Positions 1 through 9,248 are shown, counted from the first letter of the stretch. The stretch: DNA of 64,000 bases from Paenibacillus aquistagni (GCF_900177815.1 NZ_FXAZ01000003.1:186001-250000), one strand, 5' to 3'. Numbers and translations are program-made. The notes: a model not told the origin generated them from the sequence alone.

Positions 1-155
1 ACGTATAATGACTTGTGGTACAGCGCAATCCCTCCTTACGTTCAAACAAGTGCATAGGGCCATGGTCCATGATCTTTGCAATAGCAGCCCCCTGAACGAG
101 GGCTTTATTGGATTGGGCTTGGCACGAATGCCAGCATGAAAGGCAGCGCTGCGTC
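1..155. other. Left-edge intergenic sequence, no gene called
   Basis: No complete gene fits here. The minus strand is open in one frame to the window edge and its last residues look mildly protein-like, and an AGGAGG-like motif (minus strand, about 31-37) may belong to a gene starting just outside the window. There is also a weak inverted repeat AGCCC..GGGCT at 84-102. None is firm enough to call. Confidence 0.3.
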
Positions 156-1013
156 CTATGTCCAGTCGGTATACAAATCCGTTCTGCGATCCCGCCATGT
201 CGTAACAGAACCACGCTCCCGTACCTCTTCCAGCAGGGAAAGATCAAGGTCAGCTGTTACGATCATATCCTGATTGATCTCGCCTTCAGCCAGCAGGCCG
301 CGCGGCGGGAAAGGAATATCATTTGGCGTAATAATCGCCGCTTGACCGAAGTTCGCTCTCATGAAGTCCACGGTAGGCAGCGATCCCACAGTGCCCGTCA
401 GCACAATATAGACTTGGTTCTCAATGGCTCTTGCATGGCTCGTGTAGCGCACGCGGTGGAAGCCGTGGCGGTCATCGGTACAGGAAGGACAGAAGATGAC
501 ATCCGCACCGCGAGCCTTCGCCATGCGCACAATCTCAGGGAATTCGATGTCATAACAAGTAAGCATGGCTATAACGCCCTTATCGGTCTCGAACACCTGC
601 AGGCCATCGCCCTTGTTCATGTTCCACTCCGTCACTTCGGTTGGCGTAATGTGAAGCTTGGCTTGAGTGGCTACACGGCCATCCGGATAGAACAAGTGAG
701 CAACATTGTAGAGATGCTCACCTTTGCGAATGACGTGAGTACCGCCAATGATGTGCATGCTGCTGTTCTTCGCGAGCGTCGCAAATAGCTCCAGATACTG
801 CTCTGTGAAGTCAGGGAGATCTTGTATCGTTAAGGCATGTCCTTGTTCATTCCCAATAGACATCAGCTGTGTCGTCATAAATTCAGGAAACAAAATAAAT
901 TCAGCGTCATATTCCTGGGCAGTCTTTACATAGTGCTCACACTGCTTTGCAAAATCATCAAAGCTATGAATGGTATGAAGGTCGTACTGTACGGCAGATA
1001 CTCGAAGCTTCAT
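156..1013 (-). CDS. Carbon-nitrogen hydrolase (nitrilase/amidase superfamily)
   Basis: A cytoplasmic amidohydrolase of the nitrilase superfamily, 285 residues, which cleaves a non-peptide C-N bond through a Glu-Lys-Cys triad. The triad is visible: E44 in LFPEF, K119 in QAKLHITPTE and C153 in LTCYDIEFPE. The family fold continues to residue ~280 (Arg and His of the DRHGFHRVRYTSHARAIENQ region line the active site). It resembles the hydrolase half of Bacillus YhcX-type proteins but carries no acetyltransferase domain. The start is set by AGGAGG five bases upstream. It stands alone, divergent from the next gene. The natural substrate cannot be read from sequence. Confidence 0.9.
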   Translation of the reverse strand: MKLRVSAVQYDLHTIHSFDDFAKQCEHYVKTAQEYDAEFILFPEFMTTQLMSIGNEQGHALTIQDLPDFTEQYLELFATLAKNSSMHIIGGTHVIRKGEHLYNVAHLFYPDGRVATQAKLHITPTEVTEWNMNKGDGLQVFETDKGVIAMLTCYDIEFPEIVRMAKARGADVIFCPSCTDDRHGFHRVRYTSHARAIENQVYIVLTGTVGSLPTVDFMRANFGQAAIITPNDIPFPPRGLLAEGEINQDMIVTADLDLSLLEEVRERGSVTTWRDRRTDLYTDWT

Positions 1014-1232
1014 AAGGACCTCCTATGCAGGTTATTTTTTCCTCATTATGCTATGAAATGATTTGCTGTACAACCAACAATTTAAAAATAAGATGGACAG
1101 CAGCTAAATATCTCGAATGGAGGCCTTATGGATGCTTTTTTATTGTGAAGATAACAGATGGTAGGAGTTGAACAATTGGGGAATAGTAAGAAAAAGAGCT
1201 TCACAGCATACCAACGAAGGGGGATTATGGCT

Positions 1233-1664
1233 ATGATCATGGACTGGCACCACATCCGGCGTCTGTTCATAAAAGACGAGAGACATCATCGGCAGCTGAT
1301 GAGAACCTTAGTGCTTGCCCTTGCCAGTATCATACTGTTTATTGGCCTGCCTCATCCGGGCACAGCCTTCGGCAAAGGCTCCCAAGGCGCGGACGTCTTT
1401 GTGATCCAAGGCATGCTCAAATCACTTGGCAGCTACTCGGGAGAAATTAATGGCCACTATGACCAGCTAACGGCCTCGGGCGTCATGCACTTTCAGAAGA
1501 CACATGGCTTGCCCGCGACAGGCGTGGTAGACAACCGCACATTCAAATCCATTCACTATGCATACGTCAAACACAAATTCCCGGCTCATAGACGCTGGAA
1601 TGGCGGCGGCAAGTCGATATCTGGCAACGAAGAGGAACAGGCATTAAGGGATAGAAGCTACTAA
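1233..1664 (+). CDS. Small secreted or membrane-anchored peptidoglycan-binding domain protein
   Basis: About 144 residues from the ATG at 1233, which lies nine bases after AAGGGGG; ATG 1227 and an upstream in-frame start at 1158 are possible but worse placed. A basic N-terminus is followed by one hydrophobic segment (LVLALASIILFIGL) and then a single PG_binding_1 domain (GSQGADVFVIQGMLKSLGSY ... MHFQKTHGLPATGVVDNRTF). This domain is found at the N-terminus of spore-cortex and cell-wall hydrolases such as SleB; here the catalytic domain is absent and a short basic tail follows. It may bind wall peptidoglycan at the outer face of the membrane. Function is inferred from the domain only. Confidence 0.8.
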   Translation: MIMDWHHIRRLFIKDERHHRQLMRTLVLALASIILFIGLPHPGTAFGKGSQGADVFVIQGMLKSLGSYSGEINGHYDQLTASGVMHFQKTHGLPATGVVDNRTFKSIHYAYVKHKFPAHRRWNGGGKSISGNEEEQALRDRSY

Positions 1665-1825
1665 CTTGAAGTTGTAAAAAATGCCAGGGTGAGCCGAATT
1701 CAGATCAGATAGACATGCAAAGGGGCAAGGCCGTCTGAAGAAGGCAGCGCTGGAACAATAACAAATGGACGGGTAATAGAAAAAACATTCAAAATATACA
1801 AAACAAGACCATACAGTAAAAACCC

Positions 1826-1867
1826 AAAAACGCTTCCTCCTCTTCGAAAGGACGAAGCGTTTTTTTG
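1826..1867. terminator. Bidirectional rho-independent terminator
   Basis: AAAACGCTTC and GAAGCGTTTTTTT form a stem with flanking A and T tracts on both sides, so it can end transcription of the peptidoglycan-binding gene (plus) and of the phn operon (minus). Confidence 0.85.
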
Positions 1868-1873
1868 GCGCGG

Positions 1874-2686
1874 TTACACCAGTTTCTTGCGAATAGCCCC
1901 TGACAAGAGGTCGATCAAGGTAATCATGATGATGATGCCTAGCAAAATAATGCCCACCCGATCCCAGTTTCTTGTGCTGAGCGCAAAGATCAGCGGCGTA
2001 CCGATCCCGCCTGCCCCAATGACACCGAGGATGGTTGCAGAGCGCACATTGATCTCAAAGCGATAAAGGGTATATGACAAGAAGCCGGGGAGAACCTGCG
2101 GAATGACCGCGTACCAAAGGATCTGGATGCGGTTCGCGCCTGTTGCGATCAGCGCTTCCGTTGGACCGCAGTCAATCTGTTCAATCTCTTCTGCAAACAG
2201 CTTGCCCAGCATGCCGATGGAATGCAATCCAAGCGCAAGCACGCCGGCAAAAGAACCCGGCCCAACCGCCTTGATAAACAAGATCGCCATGACGATCTCT
2301 GGGAAGGTGCGAATCACGCTTAGAATGATCTTGCCCGTCTTCGAGGTGATCCCCCATTCACTCATATTCGAAGCGGCCCAGAAGGCAAAGGGAACACACA
2401 GCACCGCTGAGATGAAGGTGCTTAAGATTGAGATTGCAAGCGTATCCAGCAGACCCCGGAGCAGATCCTCTCCGTCAGGCAAATACACATAATCCCAATC
2501 AGGCGAGAAGATGCCGGAAGCAATGGCTTTGGTTACTTGCAAGGCGGTTTCTTTAAATCCATTTAACGGAACGCCAGAGAACGCCCAAATATACACGACA
2601 GCAAGCAGTCCAGCAATGATCCAGCGTGATTTTTTGACAGGGGGCTTTTTGACTCGATGCTCCCAAGAAGCGTGTGGATGGCTCAT
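1874..2686 (-). CDS. phnE: Phosphonate-type ABC transporter permease PhnE (second copy)
   Basis: Inner-membrane permease of a PhnCDE-type importer, 270 residues, with about six membrane segments and the binding-protein-dependent permease signature region around residues 165-225 (EALIATGANRIQILWYAVIPQ, then the VIGAGGIG stretch). It ends the operon phnD-phnC-phnE-phnE and its ATG overlaps the stop of the preceding permease by four bases (ATGA), so the two are translationally coupled and should form a heterodimeric pore. Phosphonate, phosphite or phosphate esters are the likely cargo; the exact one depends on PhnD. No C-P lyase genes are in the window. Confidence 0.93.
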   Translation of the reverse strand: MSHPHASWEHRVKKPPVKKSRWIIAGLLAVVYIWAFSGVPLNGFKETALQVTKAIASGIFSPDWDYVYLPDGEDLLRGLLDTLAISILSTFISAVLCVPFAFWAASNMSEWGITSKTGKIILSVIRTFPEIVMAILFIKAVGPGSFAGVLALGLHSIGMLGKLFAEEIEQIDCGPTEALIATGANRIQILWYAVIPQVLPGFLSYTLYRFEINVRSATILGVIGAGGIGTPLIFALSTRNWDRVGIILLGIIIMITLIDLLSGAIRKKLV

Positions 2687-3504
2687 AGCAATTTCTCCCT
2701 AAGCCTCGTACTCATCCAATCAATGAACAAGACGATTGCTAATGTAAACAAGATGATGGTGCACGTCTTATCGTATTCAAGGAATCCGAGCGTAACCTCG
2801 TAATAGTGTCCGATCCCGCCTGCCCCAACCAGCCCCAAGACGGCCGCGGCTCTAACGTTAATCTCAAACGTATACAGCACGTAAGACATGAAGTGAGCCT
2901 GAATCTGAGGTACTACACTGTAGATGATGCGCTGCATAGGGGTAGAGCCTACCGCGGTCATGGCCTCAAGCGGTCCCCGATCAATCGTCTCCAGCGCCTC
3001 ATAGGTCAGCTTCCCGATCAGTCCAAGCGAGAAGATTGTCAGCGCGAAGATGCCAGGCAGCGGCCCTAAGCCGAAGATGGCTACGAATAGAGCTGCAAGC
3101 AGGAGATCAGGAATGGTCCGAATCAGGTTCAGGACAAAGCGCACAGGATAGCTGAGCCACTTGATCGTGTTCAGATTGCTTGCACAGAGCAAGGCAATCG
3201 GAATGGCGAATATGGCGCCAAGTGTAGTGCCAACGATCGCCATGCGGATGGTCTCAAGCATAGCGCCTGTGATGTCGTCAAAGTATGACCACCTTGGCGG
3301 GAACATCTCCTTGATGAGATCGAGCATGTTGGGGAGCCCCGTGAACAGCTCGCTGAAGGAGGATTCCGTCTTGATCGCGCTTCCGGCAAGCAGCAGTAGC
3401 ACAATAAGCCCCGTTAAGATTGCTTTTAGCTTGCGCGGCGGCTTCGGCCTTGGCAACGAAGAGGCTTTGGATGGAACAGCAGACTTCATATCGTGTGCGC
3501 TCAT
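2683..3504 (-). CDS. phnE: Phosphonate-type ABC transporter permease PhnE (first copy)
   Basis: 273 residues; a long polar N-terminus (~25 residues) then about six membrane segments and the permease motif ([35 protein letters not shown]). It is a paralogue of the downstream permease, sharing the [10 protein letters not shown](L/V)(V/I)GAGGIG block. Its start overlaps the phnC stop by four bases. Two different PhnE subunits in one operon is a known Bacillales arrangement (family knowledge); pairing as a heterodimer is inferred. Confidence 0.93.
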   Translation of the reverse strand: MSAHDMKSAVPSKASSLPRPKPPRKLKAILTGLIVLLLLAGSAIKTESSFSELFTGLPNMLDLIKEMFPPRWSYFDDITGAMLETIRMAIVGTTLGAIFAIPIALLCASNLNTIKWLSYPVRFVLNLIRTIPDLLLAALFVAIFGLGPLPGIFALTIFSLGLIGKLTYEALETIDRGPLEAMTAVGSTPMQRIIYSVVPQIQAHFMSYVLYTFEINVRAAAVLGLVGAGGIGHYYEVTLGFLEYDKTCTIILFTLAIVLFIDWMSTRLREKLL

Positions 3505-4274
3505 CCGACTAGATCCCCCAGCAGCTCTTCTTGCTGAATCGGGCGTCCATAAATATGGTTGAACACGTCATCAGTCGCTTCCTCCACCGGCCCGTCAAAA
3601 ACAATCTCGCCGGCACGCAGCCCAATAATGCGGGTGGCATACTGCCTGGCCAGATCAATGAAGTGCAGGTTCACGAGCGTGGTGATGCCAAGGTCTTGGT
3701 TGATGCGCTTGAGATCATCCATAACCTGCTTGGTTGTTAGCGGATCAAGGGAAGCTACCGGCTCATCCGCGAGAATAATCTTGGCCTCTTGGGCGAGGAC
3801 GCGTGCAATCGCCACACGCTGCTGCTGTCCTCCTGACAGCTCGTCCGAGCGTGTATAAGCCTTCTCCACGATGTTGACCCGCTCTAGCGCACGGAAGGCG
3901 AGCTCCTTATCGTGATCGGGGAAGAGGCCAAACAGGGTGCGCATCGTGGAATGATAGCCGACGCGGCCAGCTAGTACATTGCGAAGGACCGTCGTCCGCT
4001 TGACGAGATTGAAGCTTTGGAAGATCATGCCAATGCCGCGGCGAATCGTCCGCAGCTCTTTGCCAGACGCCTTGGTGATGGACGCGCCATCAATGAGGAT
4101 CTCCCCATCTGTGATCTCATGCAGACGATTAATGGAACGAAGCAGCGTCGATTTGCCGGCACCCGACAGCCCTACGACGGCGATAAATTCACCGGGGTGG
4201 ATGGTCAAGTTAATGTTATGAAGCCCCTTAACGCCGTTAGGGTATGATTTGGATACATGACGAAGCTCTATCAA
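3501..4274 (-). CDS. phnC: Phosphonate-type ABC transporter ATP-binding protein PhnC
   Basis: ATPase subunit, 257 residues from a TTG start at 4274 placed nine bases after AAAGGA; the longer open frame (to 4385) adds a non-homologous N-terminus and is rejected. Walker A is GLSGAGKST (about residues 34-42), the signature [13 protein letters not shown], Walker [14 protein letters not shown], and the H-loop lies in [11 protein letters not shown]. All catalytic residues look intact. Located between phnD and the two permeases and coupled to phnE by an ATGA overlap. Confidence 0.95.
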   Translation of the reverse strand: MIELRHVSKSYPNGVKGLHNINLTIHPGEFIAVVGLSGAGKSTLLRSINRLHEITDGEILIDGASITKASGKELRTIRRGIGMIFQSFNLVKRTTVLRNVLAGRVGYHSTMRTLFGLFPDHDKELAFRALERVNIVEKAYTRSDELSGGQQQRVAIARVLAQEAKIILADEPVASLDPLTTKQVMDDLKRINQDLGITTLVNLHFIDLARQYATRIIGLRAGEIVFDGPVEEATDDVFNHIYGRPIQQEELLGDLVG

Positions 4275-4311
4275 GATGATCAGTCCTTTATCGATTAGGT
4301 TGACATAAGCA

Positions 4312-4347
4312 GAACCAGCTGAAGCACATCTGCACTCCAACTGGTTC
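4312..4347 (-). other. Stem-loop between phnD and phnC
   Basis: GAACCAG and CTGGTTC form a seven-base-pair stem in the 142-base gap between the phnD stop and the phnC start, with no T tract on the minus strand. Such hairpins often stabilise the upstream mRNA so that the binding protein is made in excess; that role is inferred. Confidence 0.4.
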
Positions 4348-4416
4348 CGCTGCGGGTTATATGCGAAATGAGGGGGGATATGCACGAAATCGCAATGCTT
4401 TGGTTATTGCCGAATG

Positions 4417-5388
4417 CTATTCCGTCTTCACTTTCTCACCATATTCACGCACGATGTCAAACACGCTGTCCTGAGACTTCGCATAGCCTTCGTGGGAGTA
4501 GATATCACGGATGATGCCGCGGCCTTCTTCATCTTGGCCAATATCGATAAATGCGTTCTGCAGCTTCTCGATCCATTCTTTGTTCATGTCCGAGCGAACA
4601 GAGATCGTATCGTTAGGGATCTTCTCGGTAAAGGTCAATACGCGAGTATCTTCAAATACAGTCGGATAGTCCTTTTTCACCACATTGCGTGCATCCTGGA
4701 AGATCGCTGCCGCATCCACATCGCCATTCAGCACTGCAAGCACCGCTTGGTCATGCCCTTTTACGGTAATCGGCTGAACATCCTTCAGCGGGTCCAGTCC
4801 TTCTTCCATCAGCTTGCCTGCAGGCCAGACAAAGCCAGCCGATGAAGTAACGTTTTGATAGGCGATCTTAGCCCCTTTCAGATCCTTGATGCTCTGGATA
4901 GGGGAGTCTTTTTTGACAATAATCATCGATTTGTAAAAATCAACGAGCTCTTCGGTTGGAGCGCCTGTATCATCTTGAACACCATAGCGCTGAGCTTGAA
5001 GGATAACGTCAGCTGCGCCTTTTTCTTTAGCTAGCACATAGGCGGTTGGAGGCAGGAAGCCGACATCTACTTTCTTGGAGGCCATGGCTTCAATGATCGT
5101 GTTGTAATCCGTAGAAATGCTGACCTTGACCGGGATGCCCAAGCGATCGCCAAGAAGCTTTTCAAGCGGCTTGGCTTTGGCTTCCAGTGTATCCGCATTT
5201 TGAGAAGGAACGAATTGAACGGTTAACGTCTCAGGCACATACCCTTCTTGCTTCGGAGCAGAGCTGTTGGCTTGATCAGGCTGGTTGGATGCTTGGTCTG
5301 TCGTACCAGACGAGCTATTGGTGCCGCAAGCGCTAATAAACACGAGGGACAGCAATAGAGGAATGATCATTTTAGCTACGTTTTTCAA
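4417..5388 (-). CDS. phnD: Phosphonate-type ABC transporter substrate-binding lipoprotein PhnD
   Basis: Periplasmic-binding-protein-like lipoprotein, 323 residues from a TTG start at 5388, which sits seven bases after GGAGGG; the ATG at 5403 is inside that ribosome binding site. The signal peptide ends in the lipobox FISAC, followed by a Ser/Gln/Asn-rich linker of ~30 residues. The mature part is a PhnD/PtxB-like fold (VQFVPSQNADTLEAKAKPLE, VGFLPPTAYVLAKEKGAADV, YQNVTSSAGFVWPAGKL). First gene of the importer operon, preceded by a candidate PhoP box. The ligand (phosphonate, phosphite or similar) cannot be set by eye. Confidence 0.93.
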   Translation of the reverse strand: MKNVAKMIIPLLLSLVFISACGTNSSSGTTDQASNQPDQANSSAPKQEGYVPETLTVQFVPSQNADTLEAKAKPLEKLLGDRLGIPVKVSISTDYNTIIEAMASKKVDVGFLPPTAYVLAKEKGAADVILQAQRYGVQDDTGAPTEELVDFYKSMIIVKKDSPIQSIKDLKGAKIAYQNVTSSAGFVWPAGKLMEEGLDPLKDVQPITVKGHDQAVLAVLNGDVDAAAIFQDARNVVKKDYPTVFEDTRVLTFTEKIPNDTISVRSDMNKEWIEKLQNAFIDIGQDEEGRGIIRDIYSHEGYAKSQDSVFDIVREYGEKVKTE

Positions 5389-5433
5389 AAGAATACCCTC
5401 CATAGTAGGAATAAATTGACTGCTTCTTGCTCT

Positions 5434-5487
5434 ACTATAAAGGGACAGGATTATCGGGCCGTAAAGCGGATGCGAATAATTTGTAAA
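5434..5487 (-). promoter_or_regulatory. Candidate PhoP box and promoter of the phn operon
   Basis: On the minus strand three hexamers recur every 11 bases: TTTACA (5487-5482), TTCGCA (5476-5471) and TTTACG (5465-5460). They match the TT(A/C/T)ACA half-sites that PhoP binds in Bacillus, and a TATAGT -10 element follows at 5439-5434. Phasing and gene content both agree with phosphate control; binding itself is inferred. Confidence 0.5.
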
Positions 5488-5542
5488 GATTAGGAAGGAG
5501 AAGCTGTTTTTGTGAGGGGGTCAAGGGCTGCTGAAGAGCCTT

Positions 5543-5845
5543 CTAAACGTGTCGTGTTCCATCCTTATCCTCTATTTGTTGGCGAAGGGCTGCCAGCTCC
5601 TTGCGAAGCTGGAGGGTTTCCTCCTGCAGGAGATGAAACATGCGAAGGTTCAAGCTGCCGATGATGATTAAGGTGATGCCGCTCAAGGGAAAGGCGATTC
5701 GCATCGCTGTCCATGTCCAGTAGACATGATCAGGGGTAGTAGATTCAACCGAACGGGGAATCGTATACCACAGGCCAAGCAGCAGAAGCAGCATGCCGAC
5801 GAATATAAGGAAATAGGATATCTTTTTTAAGCGTGTTGTAAACAA
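5543..5845 (-). CDS. Small two-helix membrane protein with a C-terminal coiled coil
   Basis: 100 residues from a TTG start at 5845, which follows GGAGG by ten bases; an upstream in-frame ATG is part of that ribosome binding site region. Two hydrophobic segments (ISYFLIFVGMLLLLLGLWYT and the segment around ALTLIIIG-like residues 58-75) are followed by a charged heptad-like tail (LLQEETLQLRKELAALRQQI) that should form a coiled coil in the cytoplasm. No family recognised. It lies upstream of phnD on the same strand but the PhoP-like promoter lies between them, so it is probably separate. Confidence 0.6.
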   Translation of the reverse strand: MFTTRLKKISYFLIFVGMLLLLLGLWYTIPRSVESTTPDHVYWTWTAMRIAFPLSGITLIIIGSLNLRMFHLLQEETLQLRKELAALRQQIEDKDGTRHV

Positions 5846-5909
5846 ATGTAGGTCGCCTCCAATCATGAATAGGTTGTTGTGCTGTTTCACTGCGAGCAGC
5901 TTAGGTTTT

Positions 5910-5957
5910 TTTACATAATGAAGGATGTGCGTTAACAAATCAGACGTACACTATAGA
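5910..5957 (+). promoter_or_regulatory. Candidate promoter with PhoP-like half-sites before the phosphoesterase gene
   Basis: TTTACA (5910-5915) and TTAACA (5932-5937) are exactly 22 bases apart, i.e. two 11-base steps; the middle step (5921) does not match. A TATAGA -10 element follows at 5952. Weaker than the site before phnD, but the same phasing beside a phosphatase gene is suggestive. Confidence 0.4.
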
Positions 5958-6018
5958 TGTAGCAGACGAAGGACGCTCGGTCATGGTTCCTTCTACATAT
6001 ATAGAAGAGGTGAGTGCA

Positions 6019-7632
6019 TTGACAGAACAAGCGATGAAGCGCTGTACCATTCTCGTAACCAGCGACATTCACGGGTATATCAGCGCAGCCAGCTATCGTA
6101 CGCAAGAGGACGTGGATACGGGCTTGGCAAGGCTCGCAACCAGGATTAAGGCGGAGCGGGCACAAGAAGCAGATCTGATCCTCATCGATAATGGCGACCT
6201 TATTCAAGGAACCCCTTTAACGTACTACGCGGCCAACTTCAAATCGAGCAAACCTCATCCTGCGATCGCAGCCTTGTCTTCACTAGACTATGATGCTGCT
6301 GTCGTTGGCAATCATGAATTTAATTATGGATTATCTTACTTGCAGGAGGTGATGACGGAAGGTTCCTTTCCGTGGCTGTCGGCAGGCATAGTGGATGAAG
6401 GAACGGACACACCAGCATTTGGAATGCCTTATATTATTAAACGGTGCGGAGAAGTAAAGGTTGCCATTCTTGGTGTGACTACTCACTATATTCCGAATTG
6501 GGAGCATCCCGATCATATAGCAGGCCTGGACTTTCAAGATGCGCTTAACACGGTAAAGACCTGGGTACCGCGTATTCGTGCCAAGGAAGAGCCGGATCTT
6601 ATGATCGTTGCCTATCATGGCGGATTCGAGCGGGACGTGGTAAGCGGAGAATGGACAGAGCGGTACACAGGCGAGAATCAAGGCTATGCAATGTGCATGG
6701 AGGTCGAAGGCATCGACATGCTGATAACAGGGCATCAGCACCGGATGCTGACAGGAGAGATTAATGGGGTGAGCGTTATTCAGCCGGGCTGCAACGGTCA
6801 GGCGCTCGGCAAGCTTGAAGCCGTATTCGAGCGTGTTGAGGGACGTTTTCGTCTAAGATCCAAGCGTGCGGAATTGATTCCTTGCCAAGGCTCGTATGCC
6901 AAGGACCAAGAAGTGCTTGAGGCTATTCGGCCATATGAGGAACAGACACAAGTGTGGCTGGATGAGAAGCTTGGCAGCGTGGATGGAGACATGAAGATCG
7001 ATAGTCCCCATGCGCTGCGGCTTGCGGATCACCCCTTTATCGAGTTCGTGAACAAGGTGCAGATGGAGGCAGCAGGTGCAGACGTGTCCAATACGGCACT
7101 GCTCAGTGAAGATACACATGGCTTTGAGCATACGATTACGATGCGCGACATCCTGACGAACTTCATCTACCCTAACACCCTTACGGTGCTGCGCGTATCA
7201 GGCGACGATATTCGCAAGGCGTTAGAGCAGAGCGCCTCCTACTTTACATTGCAGGCAGATGGCTCGATTGCTGTAAGCCGGTCGTTCCTTGAACCGAAGA
7301 CACAGCATTACAACTATGATATGTGGGAAGGCATTGAATACGAGCTTGATGTATCGATGCCAATCGGACAGCGTGTGGTGAAGCTTACTCGGCAGGGAAC
7401 TCCTATTGAAGGGGGGCAGACCTATGAGGTTGTGATGAACAACTATCGTGCCGGGGGCGGCGGAGAATATGAGATGTATCGCAGCAAGCCTGTGGTTCGG
7501 GAAGTGACGGTTGATATGTCGGAGCTCATTGCAGGATATATTCGGGAAAAAGGGACTGTTGAAGCATCGTGCAATCATAATTGGCGCGTGATTGCCTCTG
7601 AAGCTATCGGATCTAGCAATGAGCAGCGATAG
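6019..7632 (+). CDS. 5'-nucleotidase / 2',3'-cyclic-nucleotide phosphodiesterase family metallophosphoesterase
   Basis: 537 residues from a TTG start at 6019, seven bases after GAGGTG. The N-terminal calcineurin-like domain shows the metal ligands in order: SDIHG (~14), IDNGD (~55), GNHEF (~97), the His of VAYHGGFER (~197) and GHQHRM (~237). The C-terminal 5'-nucleotidase domain (residues ~300-510) includes the substrate-binding RAGGGGEYEMY stretch. Unlike UshA-type enzymes it has no signal peptide, so it should act in the cytoplasm on nucleotides or similar phosphomonoesters. Divergent from the phn importer and preceded by PhoP-like sites, which suggests a phosphate-scavenging role. Confidence 0.9.
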   Translation: MTEQAMKRCTILVTSDIHGYISAASYRTQEDVDTGLARLATRIKAERAQEADLILIDNGDLIQGTPLTYYAANFKSSKPHPAIAALSSLDYDAAVVGNHEFNYGLSYLQEVMTEGSFPWLSAGIVDEGTDTPAFGMPYIIKRCGEVKVAILGVTTHYIPNWEHPDHIAGLDFQDALNTVKTWVPRIRAKEEPDLMIVAYHGGFERDVVSGEWTERYTGENQGYAMCMEVEGIDMLITGHQHRMLTGEINGVSVIQPGCNGQALGKLEAVFERVEGRFRLRSKRAELIPCQGSYAKDQEVLEAIRPYEEQTQVWLDEKLGSVDGDMKIDSPHALRLADHPFIEFVNKVQMEAAGADVSNTALLSEDTHGFEHTITMRDILTNFIYPNTLTVLRVSGDDIRKALEQSASYFTLQADGSIAVSRSFLEPKTQHYNYDMWEGIEYELDVSMPIGQRVVKLTRQGTPIEGGQTYEVVMNNYRAGGGGEYEMYRSKPVVREVTVDMSELIAGYIREKGTVEASCNHNWRVIASEAIGSSNEQR

Positions 7633-7692
7633 CTAGCACAATGGCTGTTCATGCATGGCGCAGCTTCGGTATTCTAATACATGCAAGCCAAA

Positions 7693-7745
7693 ACAGACCT
7701 TTGCACCTTCAACAGCAAGCTGGTTGAATGCGTGTAAAGGTCTGT
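7693..7745. terminator. Stem-loop terminator between convergent genes
   Basis: ACAGACCTTT pairs with AAAGGTCTGT, with an inner CTTCAAC/GTTGAA stem. On the minus strand it is followed by TTTT, so it best serves the ABC-2 operon; on the plus strand the T tract is poor. Confidence 0.65.
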
Positions 7746-7786
7746 CTGTTATTGTCGTCATTCGTCTATTTCCTGAGAAATAGTCC

Positions 7787-8401
7787 TCACACGATTTCCT
7801 TCTTCTCCATGATGCGTAGGGAAAGCAGCATCGATGCAATGAAGATGAGTATAATAGCAGCTGCTATCACACCCACAACCGTGTAAAGAGAGGCTTCAGC
7901 AGGGCTAAAGGAAGCCAAGCGGTCATTGCTCAATATGAAAGTACCGATGCCAACGACGCCGAACACAATAATGATTAGGAACAGCCGCGCCTTTTCGGTC
8001 CCGAGCTTGAAGCACAGCGGCAGCAGAAGCGAGATCAGCAGCATGCCGAAGAGAAAGCTGCCTCCAATCATGGCGAGATTGGCCGCAGGGTCTCCTTTAT
8101 GAATGAAAAACATGAAGCCTGAGCTTAACAATGTTCCAAGTACGAGAACGACAAGTGCCAGTACATATTTGCTTATCGTTAGATCCTTCCTCGAAATAGG
8201 CATCGTGAGCGCATACTTGTCCCAATTCGCCCTTTCATCAAAGGCAATAGCATTGACAGGGATGGTAATGCCTAGAATCACGATTAAGAAGCCGGCATTC
8301 CCATTGGAATACGTAAGAAAAGCACCCAGGAAGACTATAAGCAGCAGGAATGTCGATTGCATCTTGATGGTATACAGATCCTTGAACAGCAGCCCTTTCA
8401 T
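7787..8401 (-). CDS. ABC-2 type transporter permease
   Basis: 204 residues with six hydrophobic segments and no soluble domain, an ABC-2 family membrane subunit (ABC2_membrane_5-like; the FDERANWDKYALTMPISRKD block after helix 2 is typical). The ATG at 8401 overlaps the stop of the ATPase gene by four bases (ATGA), so the longer open frame to 8464 is rejected. Third gene of a GntR-ATPase-permease operon of the ytr type; these systems respond to cell-wall antibiotics in Bacillus (family knowledge), substrate here unknown. Confidence 0.9.
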   Translation of the reverse strand: MKGLLFKDLYTIKMQSTFLLLIVFLGAFLTYSNGNAGFLIVILGITIPVNAIAFDERANWDKYALTMPISRKDLTISKYVLALVVLVLGTLLSSGFMFFIHKGDPAANLAMIGGSFLFGMLLISLLLPLCFKLGTEKARLFLIIIVFGVVGIGTFILSNDRLASFSPAEASLYTVVGVIAAAIILIFIASMLLSLRIMEKKEIV

Positions 8402-9246
8402 CGTCCATTCTCCTTTGCAAAAAAGATCATAATATCCTCGATCGTCGCACGTTCCACCGTCCAAGTTCCCTTCAGCGCATCTCGGTCCACGAGCGCCTCA
8501 GCACCGAATTGATGCTGTCTTACGCCCTTGATGATGGATGGATTCAAGCGATCAAGATCCTCCTTCGCGCATTTCAGGACGCCATATCGATCCAAAAGCG
8601 CATCCTTCTCCTCGCAAAACAGCAGTTTTCCTCGGTGCATGAATGCAATATAGTCGGATACCTTCTCAAGATCACTCAATATATGAGAGGACATGAGAAT
8701 GGAGTGCGTCTCATCCTTCATAAAGTCTAGGAATACATCAAGCATCTCATCTCGAACGATTGGATCAAGACCGCTTGTTGCTTCATCTAGGATGAGCAGC
8801 TTGGAATCATGAGAGAGGGCGGCTGCAATGGACAGCTTCATCTTCATCCCGCGGGAGAGCTCCTTCACCTTTTTCTGCGCAGGCACTTGAAATCGTTGGA
8901 TATAAGCATGGAATTGATCTTCATTCCACGTCTGAAAGATGTTTTTAAGAATCTTGTTAATATGATGGGCGGTCAAGGTGTCTGGAAATGTACATTCCTC
9001 CAGCACGACTCCAATATGCTCGCGAAGAGGCTTGGGCAGGGCTCGATTAGGCTGCCCCAGCACCTGAACCTCTCCTTTGTCACGAGAGATGAGGTCCAAG
9101 ATGAGCTTGATCGTCGTGCTCTTGCCTGCGCCGTTCTCTCCAATTAAGCCCATAATGGTTCCTGCCGGCAGCGTGAAGCTAAGATTGTCCAGCTTAAAGT
9201 CCTGATAGTGCTTCTCTACGCCTGTCATTGAGATTGCATGTTCCAT
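8398..9246 (-). CDS. ABC transporter ATP-binding protein
   Basis: 282 residues. Walker A GENGAGKSTT (~35-45), signature KELSRGMKMKLSIAAAL, Walker B LLILDEATSGLDP and H-loop SSHILSDLEKV. The ~70 C-terminal residues are the variable extension seen in ABC-2 exporters. The stop of the GntR gene lies two bases upstream, so the three genes form a tight operon. Likely drives export or antibiotic shielding with the downstream permease. Confidence 0.93.
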   Translation of the reverse strand: MEHAISMTGVEKHYQDFKLDNLSFTLPAGTIMGLIGENGAGKSTTIKLILDLISRDKGEVQVLGQPNRALPKPLREHIGVVLEECTFPDTLTAHHINKILKNIFQTWNEDQFHAYIQRFQVPAQKKVKELSRGMKMKLSIAAALSHDSKLLILDEATSGLDPIVRDEMLDVFLDFMKDETHSILMSSHILSDLEKVSDYIAFMHRGKLLFCEEKDALLDRYGVLKCAKEDLDRLNPSIIKGVRQHQFGAEALVDRDALKGTWTVERATIEDIMIFFAKENGR

Positions 9247-9248
9247 TG

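Noticed and set aside
1-153. Open minus-strand frame running to the left edge
   Set aside because: Its last part looks mildly protein-like, but there is no start codon with a ribosome site inside the window and it begins next to the amidohydrolase stop; not enough to call a gene.
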